Below the pieces are notes generated by a model, which had not been told where the DNA came from, did not search any database, and was given only the letters and a program-made list of their open reading frames with translations. Source: Candidatus Villigracilis proximus (lineage in GTDB: Bacteria; Chloroflexota; Anaerolineae; Anaerolineales; Villigracilaceae). From it: a stretch of DNA of 49,511 nt. The stretch's first letter is position 1, and each line of letters opens with the position of its first letter. Positions 34,684 through 43,687 of this stretch are shown one piece after another. The position numbers were made by a program, and so were the translations under genes. Location of the stretch: positions 1-49,511 of the forward strand of contig JADKBB010000029.1 of assembly GCA_016715195.1 (NCBI GenBank), given 5' to 3'.

Positions 34684-36645
34684 ATGATGGAAGCACCTGA
34701 GAGCGGGGGAGATAACAACAACATTCGGCGGTTTGTCGCTTTTCTGGGTATCTTTTTTATCCTGCTCAGCCAGTTTTTGATTTTTTCAAACCAGGTGGAT
34801 ACTACGGGAGTATTTCCGCCTTATACATGGCTGGCTGTGTTTGGGGTCTTTGTTTTGGCTCTGAGCCAGTTGATTCGCCCGGCAGGTTTTTTGCAAAAAA
34901 TATCCACCTGGTTTATTTTTCAAGAACGGTCATTTTGGGTTCTGGCTGCATTTTTACTTTCCATTTTGGCTACCGGAGCAACAGCAAATTTTATGCTGTT
35001 TACGCGGATTAATTACATTCCCGTGGTTACCATCTGGTTGTTGGGTGCAGGGGCTTATACGTATGCATTTTTTAATGTTTCTCTTACAGCAAATGTCTTG
35101 TTTGCATGGATAAAGAAAAACCGCAATGAGATCATGGCCGTGGCCGTGGTGACATTGTTTGCCGCAGCTTTTCGATTTTATCGCCTGGGACAAATCCCGC
35201 GCATCCTCGATGGGGATGAAGGCTTGATCGGAATTTTCGCGCAGGAGACTTCCACCGGCTTGCTCGCCAATCCTTTTGCCTTGTGGGAAAACTTTGGCGC
35301 CATGTATATGCAATTGATCAATCTTTGTCTGCGGTTCTTTGGAGTTAATTCTTTCGCCTTGCGATTGCTGCCAGCCATCGGCGGCACACTGGCAATTCCT
35401 TCACTTTATCTTCTGGCACGCTGGATCGGCGGACGCAGGATCGCTTTCATCACGATTATTATTCTGGCTTTTTCACATTCTCACATTCATTTCAGCCGCA
35501 TTGTATCTGTTGCGTATATTCATGGAACCTGGCTTGCGCCGCTTGAGCTATATCTGCTGATCAGTGGTTTGGAAAAACGCGAATCATGGAGGACCGCTCT
35601 CGGCGGAATTTTGCTGGCGATCCACTTTTCTGTTTATTTGACCGCCCAGTTTATTATGGCGTTGGTGTTGATCTATATGTTGATCGCTTTTCTGTTTTAT
35701 CGTCCATGGTTTAGGTCACGTTTTTCCCAGGCGCTGGTTTTTTGGGGAGGCTTTCTGACCACAATCATGCCTTCAGCTTTTTATTTTTATAATAATTCCA
35801 GTGAATTTTTTAATCGGTTCTCACAAGGTGGAACATTTCAATCCGGCTGGCTTGAACAGACCATGCAGGCAACAGGCCAGGGCAGTTTTGAGATTTTGTT
35901 TGGCCGTTTCGTGCATGCCTTCCTTTCGCTGATTTATTACCCTGCTTTCGATTTTTATGGGTCATCCTCGCCCATGATGAGCATGATCTCCAGCACTTTG
36001 TTTTTAGCCGGGCTTGTCATTGCCTTATGGCGGATTCGAAACCCCACATATTTGCTGTTGAACGGTTATTTTTGGGGCGCTACTTTTTCAGTGGGAATAT
36101 TTGCCATTCCCCCCTCTGCAGATTCGTACCGCATGTTAATGGCGCTGCCCGCTGCATTAATTATGGCTGCGATAGGCCTTGACCAAATTCTGGAATTGCT
36201 TGGGATCGGATATAACAATACAAGAGTTGCCTACAAGTTTTCAGTATCAGCCGTTCTTACCAGCCTGCTTATCTTTAACCTATGGACGTATTACGGTGAT
36301 TTCGCAGGGCAATGCCGTTATGGCAATAGCCTGGTGGATCGTTTCGCATCGTACATGGGAAGTTATGTAAAAACCATAGATAACGAATTATCCGTGTACC
36401 TGCTCAGCGATGATTTATATTTTTATGGAAGTCACGCCTCCACAGATTTTCTGAGCGAAAAAAGGAAGATTACAAACTTCCCGGATCCAATCGATATGTT
36501 GGCGCCGGTCTCCGGTGAAACGATCATTGCCAGCCCTGAGCGTATTCCAGAACTGGAAGAGTGGGCGCGCGCGCATCCCGGCGGGTTGCTTCAATATCAA
36601 TATGATTGTGCCACTACAATTTTGCTTTCCTATCGGGTTCCATAG
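34684..36645 (+). CDS. GT39-type polytopic membrane glycosyltransferase
   Basis: The 653-residue protein has about 11-13 membrane helices. The first large loop carries the acidic LDGDEGLIGIF motif expected for the catalytic site of PMT/ArnT-like (GT-C fold) transferases, which use polyprenyl-phosphate sugars. It is followed by FALRLLPAIGGTLAIPSLYLLAR, also typical. The C-terminal 100 residues form a soluble domain. A GGAGG Shine-Dalgarno precedes the ATG pair at 34684/34687. The methyltransferase gene starts about ten bases after its stop and a GT2 gene follows, so the three probably modify a cell-envelope glycan or lipid. The exact donor and acceptor are unknown. Confidence 0.82.
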   Translation: MMEAPESGGDNNNIRRFVAFLGIFFILLSQFLIFSNQVDTTGVFPPYTWLAVFGVFVLALSQLIRPAGFLQKISTWFIFQERSFWVLAAFLLSILATGATANFMLFTRINYIPVVTIWLLGAGAYTYAFFNVSLTANVLFAWIKKNRNEIMAVAVVTLFAAAFRFYRLGQIPRILDGDEGLIGIFAQETSTGLLANPFALWENFGAMYMQLINLCLRFFGVNSFALRLLPAIGGTLAIPSLYLLARWIGGRRIAFITIIILAFSHSHIHFSRIVSVAYIHGTWLAPLELYLLISGLEKRESWRTALGGILLAIHFSVYLTAQFIMALVLIYMLIAFLFYRPWFRSRFSQALVFWGGFLTTIMPSAFYFYNNSSEFFNRFSQGGTFQSGWLEQTMQATGQGSFEILFGRFVHAFLSLIYYPAFDFYGSSSPMMSMISSTLFLAGLVIALWRIRNPTYLLLNGYFWGATFSVGIFAIPPSADSYRMLMALPAALIMAAIGLDQILELLGIGYNNTRVAYKFSVSAVLTSLLIFNLWTYYGDFAGQCRYGNSLVDRFASYMGSYVKTIDNELSVYLLSDDLYFYGSHASTDFLSEKRKITNFPDPIDMLAPVSGETIIASPERIPELEEWARAHPGGLLQYQYDCATTILLSYRVP

Positions 36646-36654
36646 AGCGCGCCA

Positions 36655-37389
36655 TTGGATCCGCGTGAATATCAGCTCATGTATCAGGTTGAAGATCGCC
36701 ACTGGTGGTACCAGGGGATGGAAGCCATCACGCGCACAATGCTTAACCGTTGGGTGCATCTTCCAAACCTCAGAATTTTAGATGCCGGATGCGGAACCGG
36801 CGCAGCCATGACAACCTACCTCGCAGAATACGGAAAGGTGACCGGCGTGGATTTATATCCGCAGGCTTTGGAATTTTGCCGCAAGCGGAATGCGCCACGC
36901 CTCGCACGCGCATCTGTGCTTAACCTGCCGCTTGCTCCTGCTTCCTTTGACCTTGTTACCAGCTTTGACGTTCTTTACGAGCGGGCTGTTTCCAGCGAAA
37001 GCGCCGCCTTAAAAGAATTTTTCCGCGTCCTGACTCCCACCGGACGCATCCTCTTGCGCCTGCCCGCCTACGATTGGCTGCGCGGACAGCATGATAAAAG
37101 CGTGCATACCAATCGCCGCTACACAAAAAAACTTGTTCATGATCTGCTTGAACAAAGCGGTTTTCGTGTGGAACATTTATCTTATGTCAACACGTTTCTT
37201 TTTCCCGTGGCAGTGATAAAAAGATTAAGCGAAAGAATTTTCCCGCCCAAAGAAAGTCAATCTGATCTTGCATTAAACCCCGGCGTTCTAAATAACTTAT
37301 TTAGATACATCCTTACCAGTGAAGCGCCTTTGGCCGCCAATATCGGCCTGCCTTATGGTTTGAGCGTGATTGCAGTTGGTAAAAAATGA
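36655..37389 (+). CDS. Class I SAM-dependent methyltransferase
   Basis: The 244-residue protein opens with DPREYQLMYQVEDRHWWYQGM, a recognisable N-terminus of envelope-cluster methyltransferases. The SAM-binding motif I is LDAGCGTGAAM, followed by TGVDLYPQAL, a motif IV-like FDLVTSFDVLYE and LTPTGRILLRLPAY. The start appears to be TTG at 36655; an ATTGGATCC context leaves open that an ATG was altered by one extra T. It overlaps the GT2 gene by four bases (ATGA). The substrate is probably a glycolipid or glycan intermediate of this small cluster, which is an inference. Confidence 0.85.
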   Translation: MDPREYQLMYQVEDRHWWYQGMEAITRTMLNRWVHLPNLRILDAGCGTGAAMTTYLAEYGKVTGVDLYPQALEFCRKRNAPRLARASVLNLPLAPASFDLVTSFDVLYERAVSSESAALKEFFRVLTPTGRILLRLPAYDWLRGQHDKSVHTNRRYTKKLVHDLLEQSGFRVEHLSYVNTFLFPVAVIKRLSERIFPPKESQSDLALNPGVLNNLFRYILTSEAPLAANIGLPYGLSVIAVGKK

Positions 37390-38135
37390 CAGATGGCATG
37401 GAACAGAAAAAAATTTCCAGCATTAGCGCCGTATTCCCGGCATTCAATGATGGAGGCACAATTGCCAGCATGGTCGCCGCCGCATCCATCGCATTGCATC
37501 AAGTGACTGAAGATTTTGAGATCATCGTCGTCAACGACGGCAGCCTGGACTATACATCCACGATGCTGGCGGAAATCTCCACCAGATACCCTGAACTGCG
37601 GGTGATTACTCATCCATCAAATCAAGGCTACGGCGCAGCCTTGCGCACCGGGTTCTCTGCCGCCACAAAAGACTGGGTCTTTTACACAGACGGCGATTCT
37701 CAATACAATCCATTGGAATTGGTCAATCTGGTTGGCGCTCTTCACAGTGGCGCTGATGCGGTCAATGGATATAAATTATCGCGTAATGATTCGTTGATCC
37801 GCATTTTGATCGGGCGCGCATATCACTACTTTGTAAAATTCCTCTTTCATCTCCACATCCGCGATGTAGATTGTGACTTTCGCCTGATCCCAAGGCATAT
37901 CCTTGAAGAGATCGATTTGAAGAGTGTCAGCGGTGCGATCTGTCTGGAACTTGTGAAAAAAATCGAAGATGCCGGATATGTCTTTGCCGAGATACCGGTC
38001 AATCATTATTCGCGGAAATATGGAGTTTCTCAATTCTTTGTCCCTTCGCGCATCCTTCGCACCCTGTCTCAATTGGCTGGCTTGTATTGGATGCTGGTCA
38101 TCAAAAAAAGGCATTTGAAAAATAAAAAAGCATAA
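37386..38135 (+). CDS. GT2-family glycosyltransferase
   Basis: The 249-residue protein has the GT-A fold of family 2, dolichyl-phosphate mannose synthase-like branch. The nucleotide-binding start is SAVFPAFNDGGTI, the first acidic motif is IIVVNDGSLD, the DXD-type metal site is FYTDGDSQYN, and the later motif is VDCDFRLIPRHI. There is no clear C-terminal membrane helix pair, only a hydrophobic stretch near residues 222-240 (LSQLAGLYWMLVI). Such enzymes make polyprenyl-phosphate sugars, a plausible donor for the GT39-type transferase two genes upstream. It overlaps the methyltransferase gene by four bases. Confidence 0.87.
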   Translation: MTDGMEQKKISSISAVFPAFNDGGTIASMVAAASIALHQVTEDFEIIVVNDGSLDYTSTMLAEISTRYPELRVITHPSNQGYGAALRTGFSAATKDWVFYTDGDSQYNPLELVNLVGALHSGADAVNGYKLSRNDSLIRILIGRAYHYFVKFLFHLHIRDVDCDFRLIPRHILEEIDLKSVSGAICLELVKKIEDAGYVFAEIPVNHYSRKYGVSQFFVPSRILRTLSQLAGLYWMLVIKKRHLKNKKA

Positions 38136-38444
38136 TGGATAGTAGGCATGATCGAAAGGCCGCGACCCGAAGATTTATTTCGAGTAAATTGAGCACCTGA
38201 CGGCAGCCTTCGGGACGTTTTTCCAGTTGCCGATAAAGTCAATTGCTTCTGTGTATTTCATTCGGAAGAGAGCAGGTGCATGCCATAACTTTTCACTTGA
38301 GCGGGGGTAAGAACATATATGGAACTAAGGGTATCGCCCAAAAATGTGACAAAAGGAACTATTCGCTTTCGGCAACTCATGCGATAATTTACAAGTATTG
38401 TCGTATTTGAAATTTCCACAATTCATCAAATCACTGGAGGCTCT
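38136..38444. other. Intergenic stretch before the malic enzyme gene
   Basis: No gene is visible in this 309-base stretch. CCCGAAG (38166-38172) and CTTCGGG (38208-38214) form a long-looped stem followed by ACGTTTTT, a possible weak terminator for the envelope genes. A GGAGG Shine-Dalgarno for the malic enzyme lies near 38434. No clear promoter pair can be named. Confidence 0.4.
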
Positions 38445-40738
38445 ATGGCTAAGATCACACGTGAAGATGCTCTTGAATATCATCGCTTAAAAGGAAAACC
38501 CGGCAAGCTGGCGATTGTCCCTACAAAACCGATGGATACACAGCATGACCTGGGTTTGGCATATTCTCCCGGTGTGGCGGAACCTGTTTTGGAAATTGAG
38601 AAAAATCCTGAAGACGCTTACGAATACACATCGAAGGGGAATCTGGTTGCTGTCATCTCGAACGGCACGGCGATTTTAGGTTTGGGTGATCGCGGCGCTC
38701 TAGCCAGTAAGCCGTGATGGAAGGTAAGGCTGTACTTTTTAAGAAATTTGCAGATATTGACGTTTTCGATATTGAATTGGATTCACACGACCCCGATGAA
38801 ATTATCAAAGTGGTCGCGGCGATCGCTCCGACCTTTGGCGGGATCAATCTCGAAGACATTAAAGCCCCCGAATGTTTTTACATCGAAGAAGAACTAAAGA
38901 AGATGCTGGATATTCCAGTCTTCCATGATGACCAGCACGGCACCGCGATCATTTCCTCGGCGGCATTGTCGAATGCGCTGGAGATTGTTGGCAAGAAGCA
39001 TGATGAGATCCGCATTGTCATTTCCGGCGCGGGCGCTTCTGCGATCTCGTGTGCTGAGTTGGCGATCCGCTGGGGTGTGAAGCGCGAAAATATTATGCTG
39101 TGCGACAGCAGGGGAGTAGTCTATAAAGGCCGCACTGAAAATATGAATAAATATAAGGAACGCTTTTTGGTGGATACCGATGCGCGTACCTTGACCGATG
39201 CCTTACGCGGCGCGGACGTGTTCTACGGCCTTTCTGTTGCGAATGTGATGACCCCTGAGATGGTCAAATTGATGGCGCAGGACCCGATCATCTTTGCGAT
39301 GGCGAATCCTGATCCTGAGATCAAGCCCGAGCTTGCGAAAGCAGCGCGCAAGGATGTCATCATCGCCACTGGCCGTTCTGATTACGCAAATCAAGTTAAT
39401 AATGTATTAGGCTTCCCGTTCATCTTCCGCGGTGCATTGGATGTACGTGCGAAGGGTATCAACGAAGAGATGAAATTCGCTGCATCAAAAGCGCTGGCCG
39501 CACTTGCAAAAGAGGATGTGCCAGATTCAGTGATCCGCGCTTATGGCGGCGAAGCGATCAAGTTTGGACGCGAGTACATCATTCCCAAGCCATTGGATCC
39601 GCGTGTACTTTTGTGGGAAGCGCCCGCAGTGGCAGAGATGGGCATGAAGACCGGTATGGCGCGCAAGACCATTGACCTTGATGAATATCGCGAGCAGCTG
39701 GCGTATCGTCAGGGCAAGGGTGAACGTATCCGCTATTTCTTCCAGAACAAGGCGCGTACTTCCGGTGGGACCAAGCGTGTGGTGTTTGCAGAAGGCGAAG
39801 AGCAGAAGATCATCCGCGCGGCGCATCAGATCAATGAAGATGGCATCGCCACACCAATTTTGATCGGCCGTCAGAGTGTGATCGACGAGCATGTCAAGAA
39901 CCTTGGGCTGGATTACAAGCCTCAAGTTGTTGACCCGGATCAGTTCTCCAAGATCGATGCATACGCCAAAGCGTATTATGAATTACGTCAACGCAAGGGC
40001 ATGATGATGAGTGACGCCGCCAAGAAGGCGCGTGATCCCAACATCCTCGGCTCCTTGATGGTCAAGATGGGTGACGCAGATGCATTTATCTCCGGCCTCA
40101 CTTTTGATTATCCTGAAGTGATCCGCCCGGCTTTGCAGATTCATCACACGGCTCCGGGTGTGGCGCGTGCGGCAGGTGTGTACATTATGATCTTTGAAGA
40201 GAAAGTTTTCCTCTTCACCGATGCCACCGTCAACATTGACCCGACTGCCGAAGATTTGGCTGAGATCGCTTCTCTCGCTGCCGATTACGCGGTCAAGTTG
40301 GAGATCGACCCGCATGTGGCTTTCCTTTCCTTCTCGAACTTCGGTTCCACACCGCATCCGCTTTCAGATAAAGTCCGCAAGGCTGTGGAATTGATCAAAG
40401 CTCGCCGACCTGACTTGCGTGTAGACGGCGAAATGCAAGCCGATACCGCAGTGATGCCGGAGATCACAGAAGAACGTTATCCATTTAGCGCGGTGAAGGA
40501 TGCCAACGTGTTGGTCTTCCCATCACTCGAATCGGCGAACATTGCCTATAAACTTTTGGCCCGTCTTGGCAATGCCAAAGCCATCGGTCCCATTTTGTTG
40601 GGCGTGGGCGCTCCTGTGCATGTACTCCAAACCGGTGACGACGTGAATGCCATTGTTCAAATCGCTTCCGTTGCTGTGATGGATGCAATGGGACGTGAAG
40701 AGAAAGTCGCTGAAAAGAAGGCAGGTAAGAAGAAGTAA
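38445..40738 (+). CDS. maeB: NADP-type malic enzyme with phosphotransacetylase-like domain (one frameshift)
   Basis: The corrected protein is about 764 residues, the usual MaeB length. The N-terminal malic domain (to about 430) has LGLAYSPGVAEP, VISNGTAILGLGD, FHDDQHGTAIIS, the Rossmann ISGAGASAISCAEL and MANPDPEI. It oxidatively decarboxylates malate to pyruvate. The C-terminal part (about 435-755) resembles phosphotransacetylase and is regulatory in studied MaeB proteins (RVVFAEGEEQKIIRAAHQ, QIHHTAPGVARAAG). The frame breaks near 38708-38714. The family sequence SKPVMEGKAVLFKKF is recovered by adding one G after CCG, so a lost base in a GG run is likely. The gene is flanked by a Shine-Dalgarno and a strong terminator, a single-gene unit. 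Confidence 0.93.
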
Positions 40739-40760
40739 TCGGTAGACGGTAATCAGTATA

Positions 40761-40793
40761 ACGACCCTGAGTATCCATGCTCAGGGTCGTTTT
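40761..40793 (+). terminator. Intrinsic terminator after the malic enzyme gene
   Basis: ACGACCCTGAG (40761-40771) pairs with CTCAGGGTCGT (40780-40790), 11 bp, followed by TTTT. The bases just upstream (40738-40758, GGTAGACGGTAATCAG) look like another phrase repeat. Confidence 0.85.
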
Positions 40794-40840
40794 AGTTGAT
40801 GTATATGTATAATGTTGAAAATCTTTTTAAAGGAATGTAA

Positions 40841-42083
40841 ATGACAAATCTCGAATCCATTGCCAGAAAAATTACAGGTATTCTCTTTGCACAGCAATCT
40901 CTCGCATCGGCTGGTTTTATCGCCGCATCTACACTGAATTCAATTGTTGGCAAGGAGCTTAGTCAACATGCCACTTGGGCGGGCGTGCCAACTGCAGTCT
41001 ATCTTTTGGCGGGCGCATTTGCTGCATTCATGTGGGGTTATGTTTATGATGCGATTGACCGTCGCAATGGCTTGACCACCGGCTTAAGCCTCGGTGTTGT
41101 TGGCTCCGGCGTGGCCTTTTACGCGATCGCCATTCACTCCTTCCCGATCTTTCTGGGCGGCATGGTCTTGATGGGAGTTGCCAACGCGGCAGTTCAACTT
41201 GGTCGTTTCGCAGCCGCAGAAGTCAACCGCCCCGAGCATCGCGGACGTGCGATCTCAAACGTCGTCATCGGCGGCACGGTCGGCTCGGTGGTTGGTCCGT
41301 TCGTTGCCGGGCCTGCGGGGAATATCATCGGTTCATGGGGCATTGATGAACTTGCGGGTGCGTACCTTGTCAGCCTGGTGTTGTTTGCAATTGCGGCTGT
41401 TGTTGTATTTATCGGGTTGCGCCCCGATCCGCGCGAGATCGCAAAACAAGTTGCAGAAAAATTTCCAGAAACAGGTCCGCTCGCGGGTGGTGCGAAATAT
41501 GTTCCAGATCTTTAGTCAGCCTGCCGCAATGGTGGCGCTGGTCAGTATGGTGCTCGGGCAAATGGTCATGGTGTTGGTCATGGTCATCACATCCCTGCAC
41601 ATGCGCGGACATCATCACGAATTGACCAGCATCTCGATGGTCATCTCGTCACACACATTTGGCATGTACGCCTTTTCAATTATTTCGGGCCGCCTCGCGG
41701 ATCAGTGGGGGCGTGGGCCGGTCATCATTATTGGCTCGGCTACACTGGTGCTAGCTTGCATCGCCGCCACGATCTCTCCCGATGTCCTGCCTCTGGGCGT
41801 TGCCTTATTTTTGCTGGGCCTCGGCTGGAATTTCTGCTTCGTGGGCGGCTCCACTTTGCTGGCCGATCAACTCTCCCCAGCCGAACGCGCACGCACACAA
41901 GGCTTCAACGACCTGCTCGTCGGACTCGCATCCGCTGTTGGAAGTTTGGGAAGTGGATTTATCTTCGCCGCGCTGGGATATAACACGATGGCATTTATCA
42001 GCGCTGCATTCGCTTTGATCCCCCTGATCCTCGCTTCTTTCTGGACCTTGAAACGGGTACGAAAAACTCAGGCAATATCTTAA
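40841..42083 (+). CDS. Major facilitator superfamily permease (one frameshift)
   Basis: The corrected protein is about 413 residues with about 12 membrane helices. The first half ends near PDPREIAKQVAEKFP. The second half reads RNMFQIFSQPAAMVALVSMV, then GQMVMVLVMVITSLHMRGH, GRLADQWGRGPVIIIG and GSTLLADQLSPAERARTQG. The frame moves by one base between about 41470 and 41500; one surplus base in this G-rich stretch explains it. The MFS signature in loop 8-9 is clear. The substrate is unknown; similar proteins in Gram-positives are annotated as drug-type permeases on weak grounds. A bidirectional terminator follows. Confidence 0.83.
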
Positions 42084-42088
42084 GCAAA

Positions 42089-42121
42089 AAAAGAGCGAGA
42101 CCGTGATGGCCTCGCTCTTTT
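42089..42121. terminator. Bidirectional terminator between convergent genes
   Basis: AAAAGAGCGAG (42089-42099) pairs with CTCGCTCTTTT (42111-42121). T-runs are present on both strands, serving the MFS gene and the minus-strand gene at 42137-42868. Confidence 0.85.
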
Positions 42122-42136
42122 GATTCTATTGTTTAT

Positions 42137-42868
42137 CTATTTCTTCTTTGCGCTCGCGCTGCCTTTAGCGCCAAACGATTTAACCGCACCCGCGGCAGAA
42201 GGCTTGGCTGTTGGTTTCTTCGCATTTTTATCGATCAAATTGGAAGCGCCTTTACCGACCATGGCAAATGCCATATCCAAACTTTTTGCGGCAGTGGCTT
42301 CATCCAGACCGGTCTTCTTTGAGAGTTCCTTGATCATGCCGCTGTTTTCCAAAATACTTGAGTCGATCTTGCCCGATCCCATTTGATCGAACACCTCTTC
42401 AAAGTTAAATGAATTTGAGTCACGGCCAGAAGCGGGATGGTGAGCCAGTAATTTATGCGCCACAAAAGAGACAACGATCATGGCAAGTTCAGGGGAAATT
42501 TTGGCTTTCTTTGCAAGCGGCTCAATGAAAGGTTGAAGCAACAGCATGACCGGGTCGTTTGCCGCAGACTGGCTTCCACCTTGCCCGCCGCCCATGACGG
42601 CTTCCAGCATGCCCATCATGCCGCTCACACCGGCCGTCTGTGATGGTTGCGCACTTGCACCCTGTGATTGCTGTTGACTTGCATTCAGAAATCCGCCGAG
42701 CAGACCCGCCACATCTCCAGCATCCACACCATCAGACAGGTTCACCCCGCCTTGTGACTGTCCGCCGAGCAGGCCGCCGATCAGATCGGTCATCGGGTCG
42801 GCTGCGTTTTGGGCCGTTCCCTGTTGACGGGAATCGACAAGCGCTTTAAGAATATCTTCCATGGACAT
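42137..42868 (-). CDS. DUF937-like low-complexity protein
   Basis: The 243-residue protein has an N-terminal helix (MSMEDILKALVDS), then a Gly/Gln/Ser-rich middle (about 20-105). A helical segment (about 110-145, LQPFIEPLAKKAKISPELAMIVVSFVAHKLL) and a conserved-looking unit (about 155-210, FDQMGSGKIDSSILENSGMI, then ELSKKTGLDEATAAKSLDMA) follow. The Lys/Ala/Ser tail is basic. The GLLGG and middle-domain pattern resembles DUF937 / YidB-like proteins of unknown function. There is no signal peptide. An AAGGAGAAAA Shine-Dalgarno lies before a pair of ATG codons; the first is used. I cannot give a role. Confidence 0.7.
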   Translation of the reverse strand: MSMEDILKALVDSRQQGTAQNAADPMTDLIGGLLGGQSQGGVNLSDGVDAGDVAGLLGGFLNASQQQSQGASAQPSQTAGVSGMMGMLEAVMGGGQGGSQSAANDPVMLLLQPFIEPLAKKAKISPELAMIVVSFVAHKLLAHHPASGRDSNSFNFEEVFDQMGSGKIDSSILENSGMIKELSKKTGLDEATAAKSLDMAFAMVGKGASNLIDKNAKKPTAKPSAAGAVKSFGAKGSASAKKK

Positions 42869-42908
42869 ATGAGGTTTTCTCCTTGTTTACTTGCATAAAA
42901 AATGATAA

Positions 42909-42940
42909 CAAAAAGCGCGGCGCAATTTGCACCGCGCTTT
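42909..42940 (-). terminator. Intrinsic terminator after the FmdB-type gene
   Basis: On the minus strand AAAGCGCGG (42932-42940) pairs with CCGCGCTTT (42912-42920), followed by TTTTTG. Confidence 0.8.
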
Positions 42941-42953
42941 CTCAAAACCTATT

Positions 42954-43250
42954 TTATTCCGAACTCTCGCTCTTTGAAGGCTTGCTTTCCGTACTGGCGG
43001 AAGCGCTTTCCTTCTTCTCAGCTTTCTCGGCTTTTTCAGCTTTTTTTGCGCTGGATGTGTCTCCCGAAGGTGACTTGTGATCTGTCGCGTAAAAACCTGA
43101 ACCCTTAAAAATGATCTTGGTCGGCGTAATGACTTTCTTAAGCGCCTTCTTGCGGCACTCAGGACAGGTCTTTAATGGGGTGTCGGTGAAGGATTGGTGG
43201 CGCTCAAATTGGATCCCACAGGCTTCACAACGATAAGTATAGACTGGCAT
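42954..43250 (-). CDS. FmdB-type zinc ribbon protein
   Basis: This 98-residue protein starts with MPVYTYRCEACGIQFERHQS, then CPECRKKALKKVI, giving the four zinc cysteines of the FmdB/CxxC-CxxC putative regulatory family (about residues 8-36). A GSGFYATD motif ends the family core. The C-terminal 35 residues are a Lys/Glu/Ala/Ser low-complexity tail (KKAEKAEKAEKK), common in this family. The function of FmdB-type proteins is not settled. An AAGGAGAG Shine-Dalgarno precedes the ATG. Confidence 0.9.
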   Translation of the reverse strand: MPVYTYRCEACGIQFERHQSFTDTPLKTCPECRKKALKKVITPTKIIFKGSGFYATDHKSPSGDTSSAKKAEKAEKAEKKESASASTESKPSKSESSE

Positions 43251-43441
43251 TTAATTTTCTCTCCTTGCATAACTTTCGGAACAACGTGCGGGATTATAGC
43301 GCGGTTGACAGGCCGGGGCAAGCCTTGAACGCGCCATGTTATAATTTTCTAACATAAGTGGTATACATCCTGAGCGAAGGATTGAGCGTTCTTTTGCGAA
43401 ATCCGCAGCCGAAGGATCGTTATTAAAAGCGGAGAAATCAC
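43251..43441. other. Divergent intergenic region with short palindromic repeats
   Basis: This is the gap between the divergent FmdB-type and selenoprotein genes. TATAAT at 43340-43345 faces the plus strand, without a matching -35 at the right distance. ATCCTGAGCGAAGGAT (43367-43382) is an imperfect palindrome, and its GAAGGAT end recurs at 43411-43417. This kind of small repeat is often dispersed in Chloroflexota chromosomes (general impression, not checked). Confidence 0.35.
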
Positions 43442-43684
43442 ATGCTCACCATCGAGATCATCTACTGCGCAGTCTGACATTACACCAACCGGGCCGTGAG
43501 CCTGGTGGATGAACTGCTCAAAAGTTACGAGCACGTGATTCAGTCGGTGGCGCTCATTCCCTCGGACGGGGGCAGGTTCGAGGTCAGCGTGAACGGGGAG
43601 TTGGTCTTCTCGAAATTACAGGCGAAACGTCATGCAGAAGCGGGCGAGATCGTCAATCTCATTCATAAAATGGTTGAAGGATAA
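43442..43684 (+). CDS. SelW/Rdx-family selenoprotein with in-frame TGA (CxxU)
   Basis: Reading from the ATG at 43442 with TGA at 43475-43477 as selenocysteine gives MLTIEIIYCAVU, then HYTNRAVSLVDELLKSY and the full Rdx/SelW core: VALIPSDGGRFEVSVNGELVFSKL, ending in EAGEIVNLIHKMVEG. The total is 80 residues. Family members have CxxC or CxxU after an IxYC strand, and the TGA falls exactly on the second redox position. Without readthrough only 11 codons would be made, yet the sequence on both sides of the TGA is family-like. A GCGGAGAAAT Shine-Dalgarno supports the ATG. A hairpin follows the TGA as expected for a bacterial SECIS (43478-43508). Thioredoxin-fold redox activity is assumed from the family. 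trpS starts three bases after the stop. Confidence 0.85.
43478..43508 (+). promoter_or_regulatory. Candidate bacterial SECIS hairpin
   Basis: CACCA (43483-43487) pairs with TGGTG (43503-43507) and GGC (43492-43494) with GCC (43500-43502), with an ACCG bulge and the apical loop CGTGA. The loop begins 17 bases after the TGA and its second base is G. Both fit the described bacterial SECIS pattern of a loop 16-37 nt downstream with a G among its first two bases. Confidence 0.6.
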
Positions 43685-43687
43685 AGA

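Noticed and set aside
38700..38720. Second selenocysteine TGA in the malic enzyme
   Set aside because: The sequence after the TGA in the same frame is not malic enzyme; the family sequence resumes in another frame, so this is a frameshift.
42954..43060. Lys/Glu/Ala repeats at the end of the FmdB-type protein as a sequence error
   Set aside because: Such charged tails are common in the family and the frame is intact to a stop codon followed by a terminator.
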